Assembly (NCBI GenBank): GCA_000727475.1
Contig: KL647289.1
Location: 3,972,019 to 4,036,018 of the forward strand
Length of the DNA: 64,000 nt
Reading direction: 5' to 3'
From: Sarcocystis neurona
Taxonomy: Eukaryota; Apicomplexa; Conoidasida; Eucoccidiorida; Sarcocystidae
Below the pieces are notes generated by a model. The model was not told the origin of the DNA. It did no database searches and saw nothing but the letters and a program-made list of their open reading frames with translations. Made by a program: the position numbers and the translations under genes. Of the stretch, positions 25,901-36,117 are shown one piece after another (within the stretch, counting starts at the first letter, position 1; each line of letters begins with the position of its first letter).

Positions 25901-28900
25901 GTTCTTCCCGCCCCTGCAGCTGTTCCTAGCACACGCTGCACCAGCAGCTGCACCAACTCCTGCTGGGTCGGCTACAACAGCGGCTGCTGCGGGACCTGCG
26001 GCGAGGCGAAGCAGAAGGACGTAAGGATGCTTGGCAGTCTGCCGGCTCGATCTCACGGTGCCTGTGTCTGCAGAACGGAAGCCGCAGCACAAGAAGCGTC
26101 GTCTCATGAAGGCCATGCAGAAGAAGTTCCTCTGTCCGGTGCTGACAGCTGCACGGGTTGCTCCAAACACTGGCGCAGTGGGCGACTGGGGAAATGGAGG
26201 AATCAGAAATCAGCTCTCGCTCTGCGGGAAGCGTCCTGCGACGGCAGCACCTGCAGCAGAACGGCGATAGGGGACGCTAGCTGCGGCTGGTGGAAGCAGT
26301 GTAATTTCGCATCTAATCCGCAGCACGGCTCAGAAGAGAGCTGCTGCTGTTGTCGTGACGCAAGCTGGAAGGGTGGGGACACCACGGGACAAGTTACTCT
26401 ACCTGTTGAGGCTACGCTCTCAGAGGTGGATATAACCGACGACTTTGAAGAAGCTGGCAAGACAGAAGAAACACCGGAAGAGCAGGCGGAAGAGGACGGG
26501 AAGAAGAAACAAGACGATACCCGTCAGTTGTCTCTTTCTCCCCCGAGCACTCCTCTGTACTCTTCTGCAACATTTTGCCTATCACCGGAGATTATCACGC
26601 TGAATTACCGTCCTCTTGATGTGTTACTTGGCAGCAGCTCCTATTCCCTCTGCGTGGACGTGTGGAGTGTAGGATGCATTTTCATGGAGCTTCTGACAGG
26701 CTGCGAGCTCATTGATGGCTGCACGGAGTTCCAGTGTATTGTGGCAATTATGCGATTGTTTGGAAATCCATGGAAAAAGTTCGAAAAAGACGATTCGAGT
26801 GGAAGCAAATGCAGTCCGTGTACACAAGGTATACGAAGCGATGGCTGTGTCAGCGGCGGGGATTCTGCTGTTTGTGGCGTAAGCAGTTCCTGTGGTCGTC
26901 AGTCCGAAAGCGGGTTGGCCCAGCACGACAATGTGACTGAGAGCTGCGGAGGCCACAGCAAAGGAAAAAAATCAGTTGCACCGTGCGGAGAAGCATCCAT
27001 TAGCTGTTGTTGCGCCCTGCCTGTGAACGCGCCGGGGGCGGCAGAAAAGCCGACGAGCTCCACAGGAAGAAAACGTGTCCTACGGGGGAACAAGAAACCA
27101 CCTGCGAAATCCCTACTTGACAGAAGCAGCGAGTGGAGGTTTTGGGTAAGTGGTTTACTGTTGGGCGAAAAAGCTGCGAACAGATGCGCAGAAACGGCGG
27201 CAATATGTCGCGCTGCGAGATAGGCTTTAGATGAGGAAGCAACCACAACAAGGGCATCGATAAACAGTGTGTGGACACACAGAATGTTACTGATCCGCAG
27301 TGGTGGCTAATGCAGCACGCTCAAGTGTACGTCGACGCACTACTTGGTAAAATCCACTATGTAAACGAGTCGGATATATCGATGTTAAGGGATCTGCCAG
27401 TATTGGACGAGAGAACGAACGAAGACCACGAACCGGAGGACACTCAATTACAGAAACTAAATAGGCGACAGCACTCCGCATCGCTGACTACGGTTGCATA
27501 TTTCACGTGGAAAGCATCTGTGGCGTGCAGGAAACTTCGGCAGAATGATGGAGTCTAGCTTCTGCAGCCTCGCGGCGACAGTTTCGCTTCCACGTGAAAG
27601 CGCCAACTTCGAACACAGACTTTTACCTACAGCTTTTTGATGTCTTGTTACTGGACGCAGTGAGAATTGTGAAGTAATGCACAGTCAGGACAGAATTGAG
27701 GCGATAAACAAACATGTATCATTGTAAGGCGCTACAACAGTGCTGTTCGTTTCTCTGGCTGGGTCAGATATGTTTGGCTATCTCCTCGAACATGGACCAC
27801 AGCATATATTTTTCCGAAGCAACTCCAAGGCGCCTACACAGGAGTGGCGCTTGTCGCTCTGTGCGAAGGTAGTGTGCTCTCGAGTCGAAAAATCCAACGT
27901 TTGCGGCTACGTGCAGTAAGGCAGACACCTCATACATGAGTACGTTACATCGTCTTCTCCGATATCTTTAACTCGGTCGTTTCACAATTACAACGTCTGC
28001 GCGTGCAACCCTTCACCTCGTCTATCCATCTTGATGACTAGCGTGTTTGCCTCCAGCTGTGGTGAGCTACAAAGCCGCTTGTTCTGTACTGCCTGAGAAT
28101 GATCAATTCTCCGTTATTGGGCGTCGGAAGTGGTGTGCAAGCATTGTGTCTGTACTCACGTGCAGGAACAGACTCAGTTTATGCTAGATAATGGCGAGTC
28201 ATATCCCACCCATGTGTTGCCGACAATGCTGAGAGAAGATGCTCCGCATGAATTTGTGTGCATTGCTCACTGACAGTCTACGAGAAACGACATCAGGCGC
28301 CAGCAATCTCAGCGCAGCGAGACACAGAGTACAAAATTGATTCGGTAGATGGATTGGAACTGCTAACTCTCTCGGCAGCTTGCATGACGTACCAACGTGC
28401 AAACTTTGCCTAGTTTTTAAGGTATCCGATGTTGGCTGGAAAGAACCGTCACGTTAGTGAATCTTGGAGTTGTCTATTGAGTGAGTGGTTGTCTCGCGCG
28501 GCTTTGACACGCCTGTACCTTTATGTACGTCTCTCATGTAGGCTCGTCCGTTCCTGCAAAAGTAGTTGGGGAGCTGGAACGCACGTAGTAGTGGTAGTAG
28601 TAGTAGCAGTAGTAACATGGCATAGAGCAAGTGACGTGTATGAATGTCCAGCTATTTCACTGGAGATTCGGCACGCAAGGTAGGATATAGGGCAAGTCAG
28701 CGTCTCAAAGGAAATGAAAATAAGGAAAAACTGATTGTGATGCCAGAAGAAGACGTGAAAGGAAAGTGCGTCATAATTGGTAAGAAGGCAACCGACTTCA
28801 CGAGACGAGGAGCTCTGAGTACACATTTTCCTGACTGTCGACATGATTTTATTCAGTCTGAGGCGCTGCCCGCTTTCCAAGGAGAAGACCGCCCCCTGGA

Positions 28901-30075
28901 AAGAATCTTGCGGGAATGCGGTAGAATGGACGCAGTGGCAGACCCTCATTTACTGGACTTGGCCGGCAGGTAAAGCTGCACCGTAGCTCCTGCGGCGTTT
29001 AATGGCACACAATCGTCGTCAGGTTCAGAGCGCACGAATCTTTAGATGTCGTTGCAAATGCACGGAACGTGCAGAACTGAAGCTCCATCTGTGTATAAGC
29101 GTATCGACTTGTTTCACACCTTTTGGCGTTTATAATGGGGCGAATCTTGGAACTCCGCAGTGCTACTGATGCTCTTTATGCTCTTGGGCTGGTTAATGTG
29201 AAAGCCCTGCAGGGGTCAGCAACGATGCAGTTGCGTCTCACACGGATGCGCAGTGTGTGTTCGTGGCTGCAAATGCGTGGACATGCGGCGGTGAGAATAC
29301 GTGAGGACAGGCCGCGCACGGCTGTGTAATGGTTACGCGTGCAGATGTATCCACGAAGATATACGTATATGAATGGCAATACGCAGATACACATGCATAT
29401 ACGGTGACATATGTTTTCGCAGGCTACTGCAGTTATTGCTGTATAAGTTCACGCTGAACGCCGTTTCATCCTCCTTTAGTATATAAGTTTCGCGTCCCTG
29501 GAAAGACACAGATTGTGTTTCTTGAGTGTCTGTCCTGATTTCAACGCGAGGTTAGTACTTTTAAGAAGTGGTGTACGCCGTGAGATTAATCCTTTTTGAG
29601 GAGTGTGCACGCGTTCAAAGCAGAGGGCGCTCAACGAAAGCTGCTGGCCCCCACCATTTTAGCGAACGTGTTTCTTACTGTAAGTAATCACACGTAGGTA
29701 CTCATATCTGAACGTGCTTGCGCGTTCAGAGCTACGGAGACTACTGTAGGAAGATACGTGTCAGCGTATGTTTGTAGACACGAATGTACACGTGTGTATT
29801 TTGAGAAGAACACGTGTGCAGATGTACCCATGTGCAAAGAGTTTTGCTGCAAATGACGAGGTAACATCTGCACAGGAAAGCTCCTTCACGGAACAACACC
29901 CCGGATATTTATGTTGCACACGGCCTAAAGTGACCAACTTCTGCTTCCGAATGATTCCTTTGTCGTTTTCGCGCATTATAGGCTGCTTACAGTTTTACCA
30001 GACAGAAGGATCACTGCGAGCGAGGCCCTGCTCCATCCCTTCTTTGATGACGTTCGGCTCGAAGACCAATTATAG
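19970..30075 (+). CDS. Giant divergent CDK-type protein kinase
   Basis: The first coding exon runs 19970-27145 (2392 codons), later exons include 28857-28969 and 29982-30075 (stop), and an exon beginning 27283 is likely. A pyrimidine tract and acceptor end at 19947, so 19970 is the first Met after the splice; coding sequence further upstream is not excluded. After about 980 residues of Ser/Thr/Gln-rich sequence comes a CMGC kinase domain: glycine loop LGEGVYGRV (22949-22975), lysine in AFKRM (23018), PAVVQRE at the PSTAIRE position (23153 is the conserved Glu), HRDMKPDN (24359 on), DFG (25769-25777), NYRPLDVLLGS, DVWSVGC, and finally LTVLPDRRITASEALLHPFF in the last exon. The 28969/29982 join restores AGR|LLTVLPDRR in phase. 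The catalytic residues are present, so activity is expected. Four insertions of roughly 315, 450, 245 and at least 119 residues split the domain, several of them Cys-rich. The CDK subtype is not assigned. Confidence 0.88.
20775..20950 (+). other. Gln-rich low-complexity tract in kinase N-terminus
   Basis: CAG/CAA-rich DNA encodes clustered glutamines with His, Pro and Leu (for example IQQHQQPPLQQQQPP). It lies in the non-catalytic N-terminal extension. CAG-driven homopolymer runs are typical of coccidian proteins, most famously Eimeria. No function is inferred. Confidence 0.8.
23320..24265 (+). other. Kinase insertion 1 (after the hinge), Cys-rich
   Basis: About 315 residues separate the hinge/alpha-D part (GGSLSELLRRYAIWQEHL) from the alpha-E part (LAKSIVQAILRGVTACHERR). 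From 23399 to 23686 there are 15 cysteines in 96 codons, often as CC or CxC pairs (DCCDSSRGSC, RRDCCHTTRWDC). Further clusters follow (EYPCC near 23950, AVCCCGCC near 24060). The frame is open throughout and no convincing intron boundaries were seen, so the insertion is treated as translated. Confidence 0.75.
24400..25755 (+). other. Kinase insertion 2 (catalytic loop to DFG), Cys array
   Basis: About 450 residues lie between HRDMKPDNILLDW and LVIADFG, where ordinary kinases have about ten. The first part, 24485-24730, packs 20 cysteines into 82 codons, including CC pairs spaced seven residues apart (CCTRQPSCCTKQTGCC) followed by CACKQDCRC and CCC. The rest is Ala/Glu/Gly-rich and acidic towards the end. 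The conserved HRD and DFG motifs on either side are intact. Confidence 0.8.
25816..26550 (+). other. Kinase insertion 3 (activation segment)
   Basis: About 245 residues lie between DFGLARTLPLYIPVS and the TPLYSSATFCLSPEIITLNYRP segment that ends the activation loop. It contains another Cys cluster (CTSSCTNSCWVGYNSGCC near 25940) and a CCCC near 26340, then an acidic Glu/Asp/Lys stretch. The activation segment is normally 20-35 residues, so any phosphorylation control here would differ in geometry from textbook CDKs. Confidence 0.75.
27283..27350 (+). CDS. Probable second coding exon of kinase (3' limit unclear)
   Basis: The first exon ends in phase 0 at 27145 (TTTTGG before GTAAGT). An acceptor GGACACACAG at 27282 opens the same phase and reads NVTDPQWWLMQHAQVYVDALL. 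The open frame goes on to 27558 without a clear donor; GGTAAA near 27346 and TATGTAAAC near 27358 are candidates. It falls where the CDK C-lobe linker would be, so it is assigned to the kinase with moderate confidence. Confidence 0.45.
28585..28618. repeat. (GTA)n trinucleotide tract
   Basis: An imperfect GTA/GTG/GCA repeat lies in a kinase intron. It resembles the inverse of the ACT tract near 15450. Confidence 0.8.
28857..28969 (+). CDS. Kinase C-lobe exon
   Basis: The acceptor is GATTTTATTCAG and the donor is GGCAG before GTAAAGC. It reads SEALPAFQGEDRPL through MDAVADPHLLDLAG and ends in phase 2. DPHLLDLAGRLL is the usual CDK C-lobe pattern of a helix before the conserved Arg. The phase fits the last exon at 29982 exactly. 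Confidence 0.82.
29982..30075 (+). CDS. Kinase last exon with subdomain XI
   Basis: The acceptor is TTTTCGCGCATTATAG. The one-base remainder completes Arg, then the frame reads LLTVLPDRRITASEALLHPFF followed by DDVRLEDQL and TAG. This is the conserved end of CDK/MAPK domains (D-P-x-x-R-I-T-A-x-x-A-L-x-H-P-F), and it proves that the gene extends nearly 3 kb past the large exon. The competing acceptor TTACAG a few bases downstream gives the wrong frame. Confidence 0.9.
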
Positions 30076-31336
30076 AAAAGGTCCGTCTTCCCCGGCAGGT
30101 GACAGATCACGAGCTGATCACATCTCTATGTACTCCTGCAAGTGGGATTGTGAATAACGCATCTCTGCATCTGTCGATCATGAAATACTTCTATGCAAAC
30201 AGTGGGAGGTGCAGCAGCAGCAACAAGCAGCAACGTACCTCAGCAGGTGGAAGATCGCTGTCAACTGGCGTTGTATTGAGTTATTCTTCCATGCGAGTAT
30301 GACCCTTCACAAACCGGCAACCCTTCACATAGGCACAACCGCCGAGAGCAATTATATGTCACCAAGTCCGCGCTGGCTCTTATCCCAACGGATTTGTGTT
30401 TTCCAGGAAGCTTTCGCATGCATGTGTATGAATGTGGGCGAACAAAAGACTGCGAAAAGTCTGTGATCTGAAAAGAATCCCTGCTTTGCAAAGACGAATT
30501 CATTGAACCCTCACTGCGTCGCACACATAATGTGCGGCAACAGTGTCATTCGCATCCTTATTGTCGTTCTCCACGACAACATCACCAGATGAGTCAACGG
30601 CAGCCTAGACCACAGCATCGAACGACACGCAGACGGAGAAACCGCCAAAAATCGGAGACACTTGGATACAGCGTAAGAAAAAAAGCAGGCAACTACCGGA
30701 CATAGCCACAGTTTTTCAGAAGTGAATACGGCAAAGCTTCCGATGTAGGCTATGGTAGAAGATCCTGTTTCTTGGACCTTGACCCGCTTTACAACGACCG
30801 TGACGTAGCGAGTGCAATCTAGTACACGTATTTTAGAAGTTACAGTGGAATCATATATATAATTCGGTCATTCTACTCAGTGTGACTCTTGTCTCTCTTC
30901 AGAATAGACACATCACCGAAAGCATTAAGAAACAGCAATGCACCTGGCCATCAGTACGCAGCTTATTGTACAGGCACGTTTGTGTCGGCCCTTGACCGGT
31001 GGGTTTCTGACGCCCCTGTCTACATGTATGTACGTGTATATGTACATATATATATATATATATATGTATGTCAATCCCAGGTAGCCGTGCTTTCACTGCA
31101 TGGACAAGCGTACACAGAAGTACATCGTACGCCGCCCTGAAGCAATACAAAATGTCCATGTATGCACAAACGAAGGTCACCCTACGAGAAGCCGGCCTCA
31201 CAAAGTGGGTGCCAGCAGACCTAGTTAATTTCATCGTTTTCAAAATCGTTGAGTCCTCGTGAACTCCATCTACACCGTCCCCTTGAGGAACACTCTCATG
31301 CTAAATAGTCATGCGTTCACCCACCTAAAATATAAC

Positions 31337-31386
31337 TGTGACATCAAGAACACTGTATCTGTGTGACATCAAGAGCACTGTAACTG
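31337..31386. repeat. 25-bp tandem duplication, two mismatches
   Basis: The unit TGTGACATCAAGAACACTGT plus ATCTG is repeated immediately with two base changes (AAGAGC for AAGAAC, TAACTG for TATCTG). Confidence 0.88.
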
Positions 31387-32233
31387 TGAACCCCGGTACA
31401 CGACACATGCAAACGAAGTCTTAGGCGTAGCGTGAGCTGTTTTCTTTACAAAAAGTCCGGCGGAAGGTATAAACAACTTTTCGGGGGCTTGATCTCCGGT
31501 GGGGACAGGTCGTCGTAGTGTCGTCACTAGTATCAGAGACCGACTGATGGACTGCCAGAAAATGCAGCTGATTTTATCCAGTGTTAGCGAAGCCTTTCCT
31601 TCGCGCCAGTCCCCTGGAATCAGCAGTGCCCGGTGCGATCGACATTTGAGTATCAAGGAGTTACAGTTCATATTTGGTTGGTGCGTCGACGATCACTTAC
31701 AACACCGGAAGCAGTGGCTATTCTTTTTCAGCTTTTGAGCAGCGACAGCCTTCAACTGTGTCGATTACGCTAGTAGACACGTTCCATGGATCTGTTTAAC
31801 TTCACTAAGAAACACTATCTACGTGGCCAGCCCAAACCTAGCGGAGAACACAACAAAATGGGAGCGGCCGGCTGATCCGCAAACAAGCCTGCAGTAGGTC
31901 GCAGTGAAAAGTGGTTTAGATAAGCATATCGAGGATCCCTGAACGGACCAGGTACATAGTTACATGTCAACGAATGCCGCAGCGATTGAAGCTTTCTTTT
32001 GGTGAACGTCGCCTACAGCTCATCGTAATGACTCAAAGGAGCACGCACCTATCTGTTTTCAAGGACGCTCACATTTAGGTGCACATCCGATGCTGACGTC
32101 ACAGCAGAAGTAGGGGATCAGCATCCTGTTGTCCTCTATCCTGACGTGGAACCTCGGATTTTCAACTTGAGTAATCCGGTGATACAGGGCTCTCAAACGG
32201 GGCGGGTTATACAGATCAATCACGAATCATCGC

Positions 32234-32483
32234 GCCCACCGCTCGACGCTACGCTTCACTATGTATGGGTCTCTTTAGGGTTGATAGAAGCGCACATACC
32301 GAGACACACTAACCGACAACTTGCGACAGAGCCATCACGTACGGATATTAGATGTGCATGCCGCGACGTTTTGTTGGAAGTTCCGCACAGACTGGCCTGT
32401 CCTAGATTCTGTCAGGTGTTCGATCGCTACTAGGAAAGACTCTCGTAACTCGCTCTCAGTGTAAGTTTCCCGTCAGTAAAGGG
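32234..32483. repeat. Direct repeat copy 1 (about 245 bp)
   Basis: By eye roughly 80 percent identical to 33291-33538 in the same orientation. Landmarks shared by both are CGACGCTACGCTTCAC, TTGATAGAAGCGCACA, ATGTGCATGCCGC, ACGTTTTGTTGGAA, CTGTCAGGTGTTCGAT and TCCCGTCA. Both copies are open in one + frame with similar peptides (here LIEAHIPRHTNRQL and VLLEVPHRLACPR) but have no start or domain that I recognise. It is probably an old mobile-element or gene fragment. Confidence 0.85.
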
Positions 32484-33290
32484 CAAAAACAAGGTGAAGG
32501 TTGCCGCCGCTGACTGCCCCTGCAAGAAAACCTCTTCCCCGTGTGGGTAGCTACACCAGCCACGCAACCACAGATACTGACTCCTCTTCAAAACCACACA
32601 CGCACTCAAACACACCTCAGATATATATATATATATATGTACGCATATTAATAGACATATATATATATATATATATATGCGTAGGCGTCACATCCACTGC
32701 CACACTCAACTGTCTACTCAGCGCTGTCTCTGTCCGTATCCACTCTTCAACGTGTGCTTAAACCTCAAGGCAGACGTGACTGCTTTACCGCTTCTGAGAC
32801 GTCTTCGTGTCCACATGAGGGCGTGATGCCTTGTAAACGCGCATATAATGTGCTGCTGGAGGGGTTTAGCTCAAACGCGTACAAAGCAAGCTATCCGCTG
32901 ATTTCACGTGCTTGAGTCGGCCTGCCCGATTTCCCCTCTACTGGTTGACTGGTACTGCTGGCGTGTGTGGAAGGCCAGGCCGCGGAAAGTCGCCGATGAA
33001 ACCAGCCGTTCGTTGCTACTCTACGTGAAGCCTAAAGTACACTTGATGTACACAAAGAGTGCTGTATTTGTTCGGTAGGGCAATTTTTTACGTTACCTGT
33101 CGCGGAACTTCATTGGAAGCAGCAGCGCCCCAAACTAGGACAGGACGTAGCTACACGAGCCACACTAGCCAGCAACTGCAACTGGGGAACAATACTGGAA
33201 AGCCTTGTGATCAGGAGGGCTAGTTCATTCAATCTGTTTGCTCCTAGGATCCGATGTACAAACTTTCCGACCCTGCAGCTGCCTAGGGGC

Positions 33291-33538
33291 GCCCGCCGAT
33301 CGACGCTACGCTTCACAGTGTACGGATCTCTTTAGGTTGATAGAAGCGCACACATCGAGATACAATAACCGACACCTTGAGACAGCGTCATCGCGTACAG
33401 ATGCTGGATGTGCATGCCGCAACGTTTTGTTGGAATTTCCGCACAGCATGGCCCTCAGTCGATCCTGTCAGGTGTTCGATCTCTACCAGAAAAGACTCTT
33501 GTAAATCCTCTCAATGCGGGTCTCCCGTCAATGAAGGG
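33291..33538. repeat. Direct repeat copy 2 (about 245 bp)
   Basis: Partner of the copy at 32234. One single-base gap and many substitutions separate them, so the duplication is not recent. The reading frame here gives LIEAHTSRYNNRHL and VLLEFPHSMALSR and continues open into the small ORF beginning at 33590. Similarity fades outside these limits. Confidence 0.85.
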
Positions 33539-33589
33539 GGTTGTGTAGCACAAGATAAGCCCTCGGTGCTCTCCTATCGAGGTGGTAAG

Positions 33590-33982
33590 ATGATTTTGAA
33601 ACCACTTGTCTTCCTGGCGCCTGCACGGTTTAGCAGCAGACGCTCTGTTGTCCTGCTGATTTACGTTATCTGTATAAGGCCGGGCTTCTGCGAGAACTTC
33701 TCACTGCGTGCGACACTTCCGCAGACGCCGCGTCACGGGCTTGCAGGTTCTGCTGAGGAAGCATTGAACCACGTTGCACGAAAGCAAGAGCGTTGGACAG
33801 GTAGCCGATGTACAGTGCGGGGGATACTCTGCTGCAACGGCACCAACGCGTGGCTAGCCGCCGGCGAGAGTGTGTCGTACCCCCAACGCAAGTCGCCATC
33901 GATTAGCGGTTCATTTACCTTTATTATAGCCACATGCACCCGTTTCACACACAGGAGTAGAGTTGTGTTGTGGCTCTTCTGA
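33590..33982 (+). CDS. Candidate small secreted or membrane-anchored protein
   Basis: This 130-codon ORF starts MILKPLVFLAPARF, followed by a hydrophobic stretch (RSVVLLIYVICIRP) that could act as a signal peptide or anchor. The remainder has a few Cys residues (CTVRGILCCNG) and a second weakly hydrophobic part near the end. The frame is also open upstream into the repeat copy 2. No family was recognised. Coccidian surface antigens are often Cys-bearing and secreted, but nothing specific links this ORF to them. It may be a chance frame. Confidence 0.25.
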   Translation: MILKPLVFLAPARFSSRRSVVLLIYVICIRPGFCENFSLRATLPQTPRHGLAGSAEEALNHVARKQERWTGSRCTVRGILCCNGTNAWLAAGESVSYPQRKSPSISGSFTFIIATCTRFTHRSRVVLWLF

Positions 33983-35614
33983 TCTGCTGTTAGACGATGC
34001 AAAATGCTCCAGTCCGTCGTCATCTCACGCACGACCGGGGACATACATGCAAGGCGCCCTCGCACTCGGGACGATCACACCCAGGGTTGAAAATACTTGT
34101 TGGTGTGTGAATCACGTCTTTGAACGTATGTACTTTTAAAAGCCGCGCTACGTGTTCCAAAGCGAAACGTCAACAAGGCTGCCGAGGGTTTGTCCGCCCT
34201 CCTTACCCAGCTTAGGAGCCGAGATCTTGTTTCGCCGCAGACTAGCTACCTGTGAAGCATTGATGATCTACTCTTCTGCTTACGTCGGTGAGGAGGAAGG
34301 ATCGTGCTCTGCTCCAAACCAGGCCCATTTGCATCTTTGGTGATCTACTCTTAAAGCAGAAATTGTAGCGCAGTAAGTTCGTGTCATGGTGGGATGACGC
34401 CGTGAAAGCAGTGAATGTGAGCAGGATGCTGTCGTGGCATCGGTGATCAGTCTCGCTTGGTATGCAGAACGCAGGTGCTCCAGGTCGAGAAACTAACGCG
34501 TGCGGTCAGAGGTGCCTGAGTGGGAACAGTGGATCTTCTTGCATTATATGCGCGGTCAAAGCTCAGCACATGAAGATGCTAAACTTCCGTGTGTGAACAG
34601 ATGCTCCTACGTAGTAGTACTACTCGTTGCGGTGGTCGTATTAACTCGAGTAGTAGCACCAGTAGTGGAGTAATTGCTGGGCATTATCTGTACAGAAAAC
34701 AGTCACTGCCGTGCTCTGTAAAGCTCCCGTATTTCTTTCAACGCTGTTTCATAGCATCTTGCAACAGCCGTGCACGCTGTTTACACAGCGCACAGCGCTG
34801 TGGCACTACCGTGCTCAACTGAGGATTCACCAGGAGCGGCTGATGGTCTCCAAGAATGCGATCAGACGTTCGCCCTCATTGGGATGAAGGCGGACGGTCC
34901 TCGTTTTCAGCTGGTTCAGGATTCTAACGGTATGCGAAGGTGTTACGTGTTGCCAAGTTTTCATCGTATGCGAAGGTGTTTAACCTTGTTTTACACGCAT
35001 ACGGCTCCTTACTACCAAATACACATGTGTTTACGTATATTTGATTGTGTTAGGTAGCCTACATGTGCAGTGCCGTCCATGTACTTGGGAAAGGTGCCCG
35101 CCTAACGTTTTTTCACGCTCCGGCGCCACTCTCGTAGAAAACGATGAGTGAGCCGCACGGAGGCACACTTGGCCGTTTTATGGGCTGAAAGTTCCACTTT
35201 CCTCTGGAACGATTTTCCTGTGGGGTAGGGATTCTGCAAGTGACCCGGGACCTAGCGTGTGATGCACAGGAGGACTCCCTCGGCAGTTTGAACTTGCAGG
35301 CGTACACGCTTGTTCCAGCACCCGCCTTTTGGCGGCGAATGATCGCAGTTGCACTGTGTTCCTGCTTAGTTTTTAAATTCGGTCCATACTTTGTTGCTGG
35401 ATGTGAACATCCATCGCGACTACTCCAGCTACGTCATACGAGTGGGTGGTTGCGTCGAATTTGACGTCGTGTGTTCATCGCCCAGATGTTTTTCCCGGAG
35501 CCTTTCTTCTCTCCGCCCTTGTTCGTTTGCAAACCTGCTCGACATTTCTTTCCCGGCTGACTACGGAAATACGGCATCCAACCAACTGACTTACACGAAT
35601 ACCTATCCGTATAG

Positions 35615-35634
35615 ACATACATACATACATACAT

Positions 35635-35667
<33 letters not shown>

Positions 35668-35668
35668 T
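35615..35668. repeat. (CATA)n(CA)n microsatellite
   Basis: About nine ATAC/CATA units are followed by about eight CA units, the longest perfect-unit array in the window. It lies about 450 bases upstream of the 36118 start codon. Confidence 0.95.
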
Positions 35669-35777
35669 GCGTACGTTCATAAAGAGACACACCACGGGAC
35701 ACTCATACAAAGACATATGCGCATTCGTTTCCGTATCGTGATCATTCATACTTACATTTTTACAAACGTGTGTACCT

Positions 35778-35802
35778 ACATATATATATATATATATATA
35801 CA
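35778..35802. repeat. (AT)n microsatellite
   Basis: An alternating TA run of about 24 bases between CTACA and CACGTCTTTG, about 320 bases upstream of the 36118 start codon. Confidence 0.9.
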
Positions 35803-36117
35803 CGTCTTTGCGGGTAGGCGCCTTCTTCTTGCGACCAAGATTTGTCTTTTCCTGTGAAGGTGACGACTCGTGACTTCTCAGCAGCGGTCGTATCGATTTT
35901 GTGCAACGGTAGGCTTTTTACTTGCTTATCAGTATATTACGCTCTCTATATCGGTACGTGTAGACACACACAAACGTTTGCGCATTCCACACCGACACGT
36001 ACAAATGCAGACACTTTCACAAAGACGCGGGAGCACACAGCGACGAAAATATACGCGTGCTCTTGCATCCGCCGTACGTATGCAGGCACACATGCATATA
36101 GCGTAGAGTGAGGCGAA

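Larger units (their letters stand above)
30076..36117. other. Repeat-bearing intergenic region
   Basis: Six kilobases without a recognisable conserved gene. It contains a 25-bp tandem pair (31337-31386), TA runs (about 31044-31066, 32622-32682, 35778-35802), a (CATA)n(CA)n array (35615-35668), two diverged direct-repeat copies (32234-32483 and 33291-33538) and one small ORF with a signal-like N-terminus (33590-33982). The last 300 bases probably include the leader of the 36118 gene. Confidence 0.5.

Noticed and set aside
29998..30075. Acceptor TTACAG at about 29992 for the last kinase exon
   Set aside because: It gives the wrong frame after the exon ending at 28969; the TTATAG acceptor at 29981 keeps LLTVLPDRR in frame.
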